Position numbers and translations under genes: made by a program. DNA of 37,798 bases from an uncultured Anaerotignum sp. (GTDB lineage: Bacteria > Bacillota > Clostridia > Lachnospirales > Anaerotignaceae): positions 1 through 37,798 of the forward strand of contig CAJTQX010000023.1 of the NCBI GenBank assembly GCA_910578425.1, given 5' to 3'. Under the pieces are notes generated by a model. It saw nothing but the letters and a program-made list of their open reading frames with translations, had not been told where the DNA came from and searched no databases. Shown one piece after another: positions 8,230 to 16,806 of this stretch. The stretch's first letter is position 1. Every line of letters starts with the position of its first letter.

Positions 8230-8881
8230 TTTCCGCTCCTATTCCCTTCTGTATCATAATCTGGCTGCCGCCTTCCGGACACTCCGTTCCTTCATATTCA
8301 AAGATATACCGCTCATATGCATTGATGACCTGCGTCCGCTGATGCAGGAAATGTCTGCGGTAGCTTCTGTCATAGTTCAAATGGGCATGTCCATGAATGA
8401 AAAACCGTGGTTGGTAGCTTTCCAATATACAATGGAACACCTGAAACCCCCGATGCGGCAGGTCCTGCCCATCGCTCATCCCAAAAGCGGGAGAATGCGT
8501 CAGCAAAATGTCAATCCCCCTGCTCCGCAAAAGCTGGAGCCGCATTTTCCGCACCCTCGCCGCCATTTCTTTCTCTGTATACTGGTTCTTCCCTGTGTTA
8601 TACCGCATGGAACCACCCAGCCCCATAATGCGTATGCCCTTATGGACGTACACCCTGTTTTCAACGCAGATACAGCCTTCCGGCGGCTTCTGCGCATAGC
8701 TGTCGTCATGGTTGCCCCGCACATACAACACAGGGATATCGGAAAGCGTTGCCAGAAAAGACAGATAATTGGCATCCAGGTCCCCGCAGGACAGTATCAG
8801 CTCAATCCCCCGCAGTTTTTCTTTCTCAAAATAATCCCACAAATATCTTGATTCCTTGTCCGCAACCACTAATATCCTCAT
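8216..8881 (-). CDS. Metallophosphoesterase, YfcE/Icc-like
   Basis: A 221-residue protein with the calcineurin-like phosphoesterase motif set: CGDLDANY near residues 32-39, VRGNHDDSY near 55-63, LTHSP near 130 and HGHAH near 163. The first motif reads VVADKESRYLW, so the usual D-x-H is changed to D-K-E at residues 8-10; this may alter metal binding or substrate. The ATG at 8881 has GGAAGG 8 nt upstream. It sits 50 nt after the BMP/ParB gene and overlaps the fructokinase start by 14 nt, so it is co-transcribed. Why a phosphoesterase is in a sugar operon is unclear; sugar-phosphate relief would be one guess. Confidence 0.82.
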   Translation of the reverse strand: MRILVVADKESRYLWDYFEKEKLRGIELILSCGDLDANYLSFLATLSDIPVLYVRGNHDDSYAQKPPEGCICVENRVYVHKGIRIMGLGGSMRYNTGKNQYTEKEMAARVRKMRLQLLRSRGIDILLTHSPAFGMSDGQDLPHRGFQVFHCILESYQPRFFIHGHAHLNYDRSYRRHFLHQRTQVINAYERYIFEYEGTECPEGGSQIMIQKGIGAENEKI

Positions 8882-8931
8882 AAGCCCGCCTTCCCAAGGC
8901 CTGCCCTTTTCCCGCAGAAAAAGGCGGTCTT

Positions 8932-10848
8932 TTACGATTTTTCTTCCAGCCCCTGAATCCCCTGCAGCAATACCATAGGTTTTGCTTTTTCCTTCAAATC
9001 ATTCATTTTCGGGAAAGAGCCAATCACGTTTTCCGCAAGCCAGTCCATACGCATGATTTTCTCCGGACTGATCGCTTCATCCTTATCCTTCTGTACCACG
9101 CCCGTCTGGGAATACAGGATTCCGGAAAACGGATTAAAATCCCCTGCGCAGATGGTCTTTTTCAAAAGCTCTATCAGGCGCGCCGTACCAATCGGCAGAT
9201 GCCGGGAACAGAATACGTCCACGATCCCCGTCGACATACCCCACCAATAATTGAGCCCCTTTGTCGCCTCCAAAGGGTCATCATCTTTCCAGGAACCGTT
9301 CATAATATTGCGTATCATTCTTTCGTAGAAATAGCCCCAGTGCCAAACCGGCATGGCAACGTTCAAAGGGGAATCATCATTCGTGCGGTAAAGTCCGAAA
9401 TGGCGGCCCGTTTCGCTTGGGCTCAGGTTATCCCGACCGGAAATAAACTGGATATCCTTTTCCTGGAAATCCCTATGTATTTCCTCCTCCGGTTTCACCG
9501 TGAGCCATTCCAGATAAACCTGCGCACTGGAATTGACCATTTTCGCGCCAAGCGCAAAGGCATTGATGCTGGCTGTCGAACCCCAGACAGGGTAATCCGC
9601 AATATAACCGAGCCTTCCGTTCGTGGAAATTGCCCCTGCAATCGCACCCATCAGAAATTTCGCTTCGTACATACGCGCGTAATACGTGCGTATGCTGCGG
9701 TATGCCGTATTCAAAGAACAGTTCAGTATCCTGACATCAGGGTGCTCCACAGCCGTTTTCAGGCTTGCCTTCAAAAAATAAGGCGATGTGCCAAATATCA
9801 GGTTGCTCCCGTCTGCTACGGCGCGGTTCAGAAATTCCTCCGCCGTATCCTCCGTCACGCCCTCATAGTACGTTGTATCAATCTGCCCTTCAAACGTCTT
9901 TTGCAGATACCTCCGCCCCAGCTCATGGGCGTATGTCCAGCCGGAGGCGCGGATGGTGCTGCCATAAAGGAAAGCTGCCCGCTGCTTCGGTACATTCATC
10001 GGTATCAGCCGCAGGAAGAAATTCTTCTTCGCGCCGCTCTCCTGCGAAGGCGTCATTTGCAGCTTGATCGGGTCGTCCGTAATCAGCAGCTTAAATTCCT
10101 CCCATGATTTTTCGATCTTCTGCCGCAGTTCCGCCAGCCCCATACCGACCAAATCCTCATAGTCGTAAATCTCCAGAAAAGAGAGGAACGCGTCCCCAGC
10201 TGTAATAGGCAGGCTGTCCCCGCCCTTTGCCCGAAATTCATCGCTGAAACGGGTATAAACAGAATTAAAATCGCTTTTATCCGTATCGCTCCAAACTGCG
10301 TCCGGGCTTTTGCCCGTCAGCTTTTGCAGCCTGGAAAAGCTGCCTTCTTTGGAAAACCAGATATAATTGATTTCCGAAAGTCTGTAAAAATCCATAAATT
10401 CATAATAAACCCGCTTCTGTTTTTCACCCGTCATCGGCGGAATGATGCGGATTACATTCCCCTGTATCGTCGCGGCTTTCAGGTATTTCAATATGCTGAC
10501 CCGCTTGTTCCCTTCCACGACATAAAAGCGGTTCATATATTCATACGCCAGTATCGGGTCATGGATGCCTTCGTCCAGATGGGTCTGGTAAAGCCTGATC
10601 CATTTATCAGAAAATTCCGTATGCAGCTCCATCAGCGGGTAAAAGCTTTTGCTGAAGGAATTGCCCCTGCTTTCCGTCTTTGTTCCTACAATAAGCTCCA
10701 ATGGAATCTGCACCTGTCCCAAAGGCATTTCTTTCGGGGAAAAAATCCGCTCCTCCGCAAGGACTGTTTCCAGCGCGGGCAGCTTCTGCCCCTCTTTTTT
10801 TCCAAGGGCAAGAGCCTTTTCATAAGTTTGTACTGCTTCACCACTCAA
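8932..10848 (-). CDS. Cytoplasmic ParB-like / BMP-domain fusion protein
   Basis: A 638-residue protein with an unusual architecture. Residues about 35-135 look like a ParB/sulfiredoxin-type nucleotide-binding domain (IPLELIVGTKTESRGNSFSK, then FYVVEGNKRVSILKYL at 108-123). Residues about 140-270 are mixed helical. Residues about 290-630 resemble the BMP (PnrA/Med-like) substrate-binding domain normally found in nucleoside ABC transporters (YGSTIRASGWTYAHELGR, then GAIAGAISTNGRLGYIADYP). There is no signal peptide or lipobox, so it should be cytoplasmic and not a transporter subunit. The start is TTG; no other in-frame start fits, and its GGGGGTGG site is rather far at about 13 nt. Related proteins occur in Clostridia, to my knowledge without a known role. 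It lies between the alpha-galactosidase and a phosphoesterase. Confidence 0.8.
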   Translation of the reverse strand: MSGEAVQTYEKALALGKKEGQKLPALETVLAEERIFSPKEMPLGQVQIPLELIVGTKTESRGNSFSKSFYPLMELHTEFSDKWIRLYQTHLDEGIHDPILAYEYMNRFYVVEGNKRVSILKYLKAATIQGNVIRIIPPMTGEKQKRVYYEFMDFYRLSEINYIWFSKEGSFSRLQKLTGKSPDAVWSDTDKSDFNSVYTRFSDEFRAKGGDSLPITAGDAFLSFLEIYDYEDLVGMGLAELRQKIEKSWEEFKLLITDDPIKLQMTPSQESGAKKNFFLRLIPMNVPKQRAAFLYGSTIRASGWTYAHELGRRYLQKTFEGQIDTTYYEGVTEDTAEEFLNRAVADGSNLIFGTSPYFLKASLKTAVEHPDVRILNCSLNTAYRSIRTYYARMYEAKFLMGAIAGAISTNGRLGYIADYPVWGSTASINAFALGAKMVNSSAQVYLEWLTVKPEEEIHRDFQEKDIQFISGRDNLSPSETGRHFGLYRTNDDSPLNVAMPVWHWGYFYERMIRNIMNGSWKDDDPLEATKGLNYWWGMSTGIVDVFCSRHLPIGTARLIELLKKTICAGDFNPFSGILYSQTGVVQKDKDEAISPEKIMRMDWLAENVIGSFPKMNDLKEKAKPMVLLQGIQGLEEKS

Positions 10849-10918
10849 ATAACTCGTAACGCCACCCCCTTTGAGAAGTAAAATATAAAACCTCGGATAT
10901 TACATTTGCGCGGTGCTC

Positions 10919-10947
10919 GCCGGCAGCCCGTATCCTGCCGGAGCATC
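10919..10947 (-). other. Intercistronic GC-rich hairpin between alpha-galactosidase and BMP/ParB genes
   Basis: The 109-nt gap holds a stem on the - strand of CCGGCAG and CTGCCGG with an 8-nt loop, flanked by GCTC and GAGC that extend it with a small bulge. No T-run follows, so it is more likely an RNA-stability or processing element than a terminator. Confidence 0.4.
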
Positions 10948-10957
10948 TGGCATCTGC

Positions 10958-13141
10958 TTACACGCGCCGCGCAAATATCATAAAGGAATCATAATTACAG
11001 TCCGGCTTCGGCAGCACCATACCACCGCGCATCAGTGCCGCGCCCGTAAACCTCCTGCCGTCCACGTCATACACCATGCCTTCCGCCAGCCCTTTCCATT
11101 TCGCCCTTGCGGGTGCGGCATTGCCATGCAGGTCTGTATATACCCCGCACAATACTGCCGTTTCCTTATCTTTGGAAACATAGCTCCAAACCGTCACATC
11201 GTGGTTCTCATACGGGGAAGTAATCCGGTAATAATCTCCCTGCTGAAACAGCCGGTAATTCTGATTATATACCGCAATCTGCTCCTTCGCGCATTCCTTT
11301 TCCTCCGACAGCATCGCGCTTAAATCCATTTCATAGCCAAACGCGCCCTGCATCGCACAGATCCCCCTTGTCTGGAACGGTGTGACTCTGCGGTTCTGCT
11401 CATTTGGACATTCTGAAACATGCGCCGCAACGCAGGACATTGGATATCCAAAGGATGTGCCATAGTGAATGCCCAACCGTTCAACGGCGTCCGTATTATC
11501 GCTGCACCAAATCTGCGGCGTATAATACAGCATGCCCGCATCAAACCTGCCGCCGCCGCCGCTGCAACCTTCCACAAGCACCTCCGGATATGTCTGGTAA
11601 ATATATTCCAGAATTTCATACAGCCCCAGCATATATTTATGCCGCACAACGCCCTGCGGCGCGTCAGGCTCTGCGGCGGAATACAGGTTATCCATGCTCC
11701 GGTTCATATCCCACTTAATATAGGTAATATTCGCAGACTGAATTAACGTATCTATCACATTTTTAATATACTGCCGTACCTCCGCGCGGGAAAGATCCAG
11801 CACAAGCTGGTTGCGGCCGCGGTTCGGCTCCCTCCCCGGAATCACCATTGCCCAGTCGGGATGGGCGCGGTAAAGGTCGCTGTCCTCCGAAACCATTTCC
11901 AGCTCCACCCATATGCCGAACTGCAGGCCCAGCTGGTTGACCTGTTCCACCAGCTCGCGCAGGGAACAGCCCAGCTTCCCTTCGTTTACGTTCCAGTCGC
12001 CAAGCCCGGAATTATCATCATCGCGCACGCCAAACCAGCCATCGTCCAGCACCAGCATATCCAGCCCCAGCCCTGCCGCCTCCTTTGCAATGGCAAGCAA
12101 TTTTTCCGCGTTAAAATCAAAATACGCCGCCTCCCAGCTGTTCACCAGCGTCGGGCGTTTTCTATCCTTCCATTTACTGCGTATCAGATTCTGATGAAAC
12201 ACCTCTTTCAATCCGTTCGACAGATCAGAAAACCCCTTTTCCGTATAAGAGAACACTGCCTCCGGCGCGGCAAAGCTCTCGCCCTGCTCCAATGTCCAGC
12301 AGAATTCATCATCATCCATACCGCAGACCAGTCTTGTCCCCTCGATCTGCCCTGCTTCAGCCTGTATTCGGAAACTGCCGCTGTAAAGCAGTGAAACGCC
12401 GCAGCACGCGCCTGTATCCTCCGTTGTTTCTTTCCTGCACAGAACAACAAAAGGATTGTGCTGATGGCTGGAAGCACCGCGCCTGCTGCCGATTTCCACA
12501 ATGCCATGCAGAAGCGGCACGCGCTCAAACTGCCGTTCGCAGGCATGTTTTCCATAAAAATGCACCAGTTCCAGATCATTGTCCGTAAAATCCAGACAAA
12601 GACTCATTGCCCGCTTAATTTCCAGAGGTTCTTTACAACGGTTCTCGATAACCGCAGCTCTCGTTATGACATTCTTTTTCTCAAAAACTCCGTAATACAG
12701 GTGTACATAAATCTCCTCGAATAAATCCTTCAGCACGATTTCCAGCGTTTCCGCCTCATCCCCGCCAAAAAGCGCAGGCAAACCCGAAAGTCCGTATTTC
12801 CCTTCACTGATATGGTACGAGAAAAACCGCAGGTCGAGCGCGGGAACACGCCCCTTCAGCCCTGCTTTCAGGCAAAGCACCCTGTAATCACTGTTGCCGT
12901 GAACAGGGTATTCCAGTGGGTAAAAATCCATTGAATACGTCCGGTCATCCCCTGCGCCGGCAGGCTGCCCGCAGAAACCGCGGTCTTCCGGCACAATCAG
13001 GTAGGAATAATCGCTTTCATCTGTTGGCGCGCCAAAATACGTATGCAGAAGCATACCATAGTGGTCTACCTTCATCTGATATGTGGATTTTTCCGTATGG
13101 ATTGTAAAGGTTTTTGTCTGTTCGTTATATATAATCGCCAT
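10958..13141 (-). CDS. aga: GH36 alpha-galactosidase
   Basis: A 727-residue protein of the usual length for tetrameric GH36 alpha-galactosidases, which hydrolyse terminal alpha-1,6-galactose from melibiose, raffinose and stachyose. The catalytic nucleophile is D478 in YIKWDMNR and the acid/base is D548 in IWCSDNTDA; both numbers match those known for Geobacillus AgaA. DDGWFG at about 366-371 and GCSGGGGRFD at 525-534 are family signatures. The usual FEPEMV stretch reads VELEMV (412-417), so the Pro is Leu. No signal peptide is present: the enzyme acts in the cytoplasm on imported sugar. ATG at 13141 has AAAGGAAC upstream. It lies 102 nt after the GH13_4 gene, with a weak hairpin in the gap. 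Confidence 0.96.
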   Translation of the reverse strand: MAIIYNEQTKTFTIHTEKSTYQMKVDHYGMLLHTYFGAPTDESDYSYLIVPEDRGFCGQPAGAGDDRTYSMDFYPLEYPVHGNSDYRVLCLKAGLKGRVPALDLRFFSYHISEGKYGLSGLPALFGGDEAETLEIVLKDLFEEIYVHLYYGVFEKKNVITRAAVIENRCKEPLEIKRAMSLCLDFTDNDLELVHFYGKHACERQFERVPLLHGIVEIGSRRGASSHQHNPFVVLCRKETTEDTGACCGVSLLYSGSFRIQAEAGQIEGTRLVCGMDDDEFCWTLEQGESFAAPEAVFSYTEKGFSDLSNGLKEVFHQNLIRSKWKDRKRPTLVNSWEAAYFDFNAEKLLAIAKEAAGLGLDMLVLDDGWFGVRDDDNSGLGDWNVNEGKLGCSLRELVEQVNQLGLQFGIWVELEMVSEDSDLYRAHPDWAMVIPGREPNRGRNQLVLDLSRAEVRQYIKNVIDTLIQSANITYIKWDMNRSMDNLYSAAEPDAPQGVVRHKYMLGLYEILEYIYQTYPEVLVEGCSGGGGRFDAGMLYYTPQIWCSDNTDAVERLGIHYGTSFGYPMSCVAAHVSECPNEQNRRVTPFQTRGICAMQGAFGYEMDLSAMLSEEKECAKEQIAVYNQNYRLFQQGDYYRITSPYENHDVTVWSYVSKDKETAVLCGVYTDLHGNAAPARAKWKGLAEGMVYDVDGRRFTGAALMRGGMVLPKPDCNYDSFMIFARRV

Positions 13142-13243
13142 AACGCAGTTCCTTTCATTCGTTCGCTATTCAAAGGAAGCTGCCGAATATGCCTCTTGCC
13201 ATCCCGCAGCTTTCCTGTTGTTATTCATTTTCCGCGGCGGTTT

Positions 13244-15043
13244 TCAGACCAGCCACAAATATTCATATGGTCCCAGCAGTATCCGGTTTTTATAGGAACG
13301 GATTTTCCGCCCCGTTACCAGATCCTCCATTTCACCGGGCAGCCCGAACCAGTCGAAGCGGTCCGCCTCTACCCACTGTTCATGCTCCGAGAAATTCGCC
13401 AGTACCATCATTTTGTCCCCTTTATGGAAACCGAATACTGCCTTATTATCCAAATCCACAGGGCTGGAAGGCAGATCCGACCGGAAGTACGGACAGTTCT
13501 TCCGTATCCCGATCATTTTCTTTATGCCCTGAAAAATCTTTCCTTCCACAGCGGAAAGGTCATTCCGTTTCTCCGCCGCAGCCCAGTCCATATTGCCCCT
13601 GTGCAGCCAGCGGGAATCTCCCGACCTGTCCGCATCATCTTTATATCCCCAGTCGTTCAACTGGCCGATTTCATCACCGCTGTAAATCAGGGGAATGCCG
13701 GTAAAGGACAGCATTACAGAATGCAGCAACAGTATCCGCTTGACTGCCAGTTCTATTTTATAATCATGCTTTTCCCACAGAGCCTGCTCCAGGCCGCACA
13801 TGGAGGCAAGCGTTCCGCTGTTCCTCGCGTCCAGCGTCTGCGGGTTAAACTCGTAAAGTTCACCGGCGGAAAAGCTGCCCGGAAAATCTCCTTTCATATA
13901 GGAAATCATAAACTGCTTATGTGCCTCCGGGTCAATGCCCAGCCCGCGCTGAATCTCCTCCGCAAAGCCCCAGCCAATATCGTCATGGCACCTTGCGTAA
14001 TTGATCCACACGCCGCCGGACGGCACGCCGGACTCCATTTCCAGCGTCCGCTCCATCAGGCGCACATCCCTTGAGGCAAGGGAACTCCAAAGCAGCACCA
14101 TCAGGGAAGCGTTGTACATCATATTGCATTCCCGTTCCTGCTCTGTGCCAAAATATTTCACGATTTCCCGAGGCTCCACAATCGCCTCTCCCAGGAAAAC
14201 CACAGAGGGACAAACCTCCTGAATGATGGCATACATCATGCGAAGAAGCTGGTGTACTTCCGGCAGGTTCATGCACTTCGTTCCCAGTTTTTTCCACATA
14301 TAGGGAATGGCGTCCAGCCGGAAAATATCAATCCCCTGATTCGCAAGTGTCAGCAAAACTTCCACAATCTTATTAAACACCTGCGGGCTGGCGTAGTTTA
14401 AGTCCCACTGAAATTCATAAAACCGCGTCATCACATATTTTCCCATATCAGGGTAATAGGTGAAATTCCCCGGCGCGACCCCCGGAAAAATCTCCGTCAT
14501 GGTCTTTTCATATTCCTGCGGGATTTTATCGTTGTCAAACAGGAAATACATATCCTGATATTCCGGATTTCCTTTCCGGCATTCCTCCGCCCAGGAATAT
14601 TCCTTTGCCGTATGGTTCAGCACGAAATCAATACAGGTGCGTATCCCCCGCTCTTTCATACTGCGGATGACCTTCCGCAGCTGCGCCATATCGCCCAGCC
14701 GCGGCTCCACCGCCAGATAATCCGAAACGGCATAGCCGCCGTCGTTATTCCCCTTGCGGGACTGTAAAAGCGGCATAAAATGCACATAAGTGATTCCCAG
14801 CTCGGAAAGGTAATCCAGCTTTTCTTCCATGCCATACAAATCCTTGCAGAAATGGTCTGTATACAACATGATCCCCGCCATTTTTTCTGAAAGGTACCAG
14901 CTGTTGCCCTTCGCATCCTGCTCCCGCAGCCATGCCGGACGTTCCGCCTTCGCTTTTTCCATAATCTCCAAAAGCTCACAGAAACGCTGTTCGGAAACCT
15001 CGCCTTTCCCATATAATTCCTGATAGCTCTGTTTCAAATCCAT
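13244..15043 (-). CDS. GH13_4 amylosucrase-like sucrose-cleaving enzyme
   Basis: A 599-residue glycoside hydrolase of family 13, subfamily 4. All residues used by amylosucrase on sucrose are present by position: NDGGYAVSDY (D101), LNHT (H144), nucleophile D244 in FRLDAI, acid/base E286 in LGEAIVEP, H353-D354 in CHDDIGW, and R478 in DSRWLHR. The reaction would release fructose from sucrose and either hydrolyse the glucosyl unit or add it to an alpha-glucan. It is a little shorter than characterised amylosucrases at the N-terminus. No signal peptide, so cytoplasmic. The ATG at 15043 follows GGAGAGG and is preferred to TTG at 15058. Classical msm loci carry sucrose phosphorylase (GtfA, GH13_18) here. 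Hydrolase versus polymerase activity cannot be told from sequence. Confidence 0.88.
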   Translation of the reverse strand: MDLKQSYQELYGKGEVSEQRFCELLEIMEKAKAERPAWLREQDAKGNSWYLSEKMAGIMLYTDHFCKDLYGMEEKLDYLSELGITYVHFMPLLQSRKGNNDGGYAVSDYLAVEPRLGDMAQLRKVIRSMKERGIRTCIDFVLNHTAKEYSWAEECRKGNPEYQDMYFLFDNDKIPQEYEKTMTEIFPGVAPGNFTYYPDMGKYVMTRFYEFQWDLNYASPQVFNKIVEVLLTLANQGIDIFRLDAIPYMWKKLGTKCMNLPEVHQLLRMMYAIIQEVCPSVVFLGEAIVEPREIVKYFGTEQERECNMMYNASLMVLLWSSLASRDVRLMERTLEMESGVPSGGVWINYARCHDDIGWGFAEEIQRGLGIDPEAHKQFMISYMKGDFPGSFSAGELYEFNPQTLDARNSGTLASMCGLEQALWEKHDYKIELAVKRILLLHSVMLSFTGIPLIYSGDEIGQLNDWGYKDDADRSGDSRWLHRGNMDWAAAEKRNDLSAVEGKIFQGIKKMIGIRKNCPYFRSDLPSSPVDLDNKAVFGFHKGDKMMVLANFSEHEQWVEADRFDWFGLPGEMEDLVTGRKIRSYKNRILLGPYEYLWLV

Positions 15044-15085
15044 AATAGCCTCTCCCAAACCATCCTGTCAACCACTGTCCGGAAT

Positions 15086-15937
15086 TTATTTTACTGCACC
15101 ATTTGCCACGCCGTTGATAATCTGTTTCTGGCAGACAATATAGAACAGCAGAATCGGTATCAATGCCAGAATATACGATGCAAACGCAAGGTTGTAGTTC
15201 GTGCCGAACTGCGTCTGGAAGTTCAGCTGTGCCAGCGGCAGCGTATTTTTGCCTGTACCGGACATAATAACCAGCGGCGTCATAACATCGTTCCATGTGC
15301 TCATGGCTGTCAGTACGGCAACCGTTGCATGCATGGGCTTCATCATCGGGAAAATAATTGTCCAGTAAATCTTCCATGTGCTTGCACCGTCCACCCTTGC
15401 CGCTTCTTCAATCGCGACAGGGATATTCGACAGATAGCCGCGGTAAAGCATGACGTTCAGCGGCATATAAAACACCACATACAGCAGGATAACGCCGAAA
15501 CGGTTCGCAATGCCCATCTGCGCCGTCTGTTTGACAAGGGGCATCATCAGGATCGCGAAGGGTACGAACATACCGCTTACGATAAACATATATATGATGT
15601 TATAAATCCTGCTCTGCTTCATGCTCCGGCCAATGGCATAGCCTGCCATGCCGTGCAGGATAATGGAAATAACAACCGTCGCCACTGTAATCAAAAGGCT
15701 GTTCCCCAGAGAATTCCAGAAATCCGTTACCTGCATTGCCTCTCGAAAATTCGCAAGGCTCCATGTCTGCGGGAAGGAAAGCGCGCCGGCAATATTGTTC
15801 GTCATTTCAGAAGGCTGCTTCAGCGCGATAATCAACGCCATATAAAGCGGGAAAAATATCGTCAGACAGCCGGCAATCAGCAGTATCGTAACCGGCCAGT
15901 TGACAGCTCTTGTCTGTTTATTGCCTCTGCTCATCAT
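15086..15937 (-). CDS. msmG: Sugar ABC transporter permease, MsmG-type
   Basis: A 283-residue inner membrane permease of the MalG family with about six transmembrane segments. The conserved EAA loop that contacts the ATPase is EEAARVDGASTWKIYWTIIFP at roughly 185-205. It pairs with the MsmF-type permease: its ATG overlaps the msmF stop in an ATGA arrangement and AAGGAGG precedes it. Together they form the channel for oligosaccharide import, energised by an ATPase encoded elsewhere, most likely the MsmK-type protein at 19776-20888. It is followed after 42 nt by the GH13_4 gene in the same operon. Confidence 0.93.
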   Translation of the reverse strand: MMSRGNKQTRAVNWPVTILLIAGCLTIFFPLYMALIIALKQPSEMTNNIAGALSFPQTWSLANFREAMQVTDFWNSLGNSLLITVATVVISIILHGMAGYAIGRSMKQSRIYNIIYMFIVSGMFVPFAILMMPLVKQTAQMGIANRFGVILLYVVFYMPLNVMLYRGYLSNIPVAIEEAARVDGASTWKIYWTIIFPMMKPMHATVAVLTAMSTWNDVMTPLVIMSGTGKNTLPLAQLNFQTQFGTNYNLAFASYILALIPILLFYIVCQKQIINGVANGAVK

Positions 15938-16806
15938 AACTGTTCCTCCTTCTTATTCGTAATCGTCATCTGCACAACGGAAATCACTACAATCGTCACA
16001 AAGAACAGGAACGCGTTCGCGCTCTGGAAGCCAAACTGTCCGCCGCTCATGCCGTTGTTGTAAATCAGGTAGGAAATCGATTCCGTAGTCTGCGCAGGGC
16101 CGCCCTTTGTCAAAGCCATTACCTGGTCAAATACCATCAGGAAGTTTTTCATGGAAAGCACCATGTTGATACCGAAAAACGGGATAATCAGCGGGAAAGT
16201 CAAATCCTTAAACTTCCTCCAGCCTGTTACGCCGTCAATCGCGCCCGCCTCATAAATATCCTCCGGCACGGTTTGAAGACCGGAAATATAAATAATCGTA
16301 TTCATGGCAATCGCCTGCCAGCAGCCAACGATAACAATGGCAATCCATGCCTGAGACGTGCTGGAAAGCATACTGCTGCTCAACGCTTCGATGCCAAGGC
16401 TCTGCCCTACAACGGGAAGAATATAGGTAAAGAAGAAGCTGAAAATATAGCCGATAACCAGGCCGCCCAGTACATTGGGGATAAAATAGATGCCCCTCAG
16501 CACGCTCTTGCCTTTTATTTTGCTGTTCAGCCCCAACGCGATCACCAGACTGATAACATTCGTCAATATTGTGCCTACAATCGCGTATTTGAATGTAAAC
16601 AGGTAAGACCTGCCGACACGTCCGTCCGTAAACAGGTCGACATAGTTCCGCCCGCCGACCCAGTCATAAGACCCATAGCCCTTAAAATTCGTAAAGCTAT
16701 ATATAAAGCCTTTAATCAGCGGCAATGTATTAAAGCATATGAACAACGCCAATATGGGAATTGTAATCAGCATAAACGTGCGTTTTCTTTCTCTGTCGCC
16801 CTTCAT
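15934..16806 (-). CDS. msmF: Sugar ABC transporter permease, MsmF-type
   Basis: A 290-residue permease of the MalF/UgpA type with about six membrane helices. The EAA loop is YEAGAIDGVTGWRKFKDLTFP near 190-210. It lacks the extra periplasmic domain of enteric MalF, as is usual in Firmicutes. The ATG at 16806 overlaps the msmE stop by 4 nt, and its own stop overlaps the msmG start by 4 nt, so the three transporter genes are translationally coupled. The substrate is inferred from the downstream alpha-galactosidase and GH13_4 genes to be a raffinose-type oligosaccharide. Confidence 0.93.
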   Translation of the reverse strand: MKGDRERKRTFMLITIPILALFICFNTLPLIKGFIYSFTNFKGYGSYDWVGGRNYVDLFTDGRVGRSYLFTFKYAIVGTILTNVISLVIALGLNSKIKGKSVLRGIYFIPNVLGGLVIGYIFSFFFTYILPVVGQSLGIEALSSSMLSSTSQAWIAIVIVGCWQAIAMNTIIYISGLQTVPEDIYEAGAIDGVTGWRKFKDLTFPLIIPFFGINMVLSMKNFLMVFDQVMALTKGGPAQTTESISYLIYNNGMSGGQFGFQSANAFLFFVTIVVISVVQMTITNKKEEQL

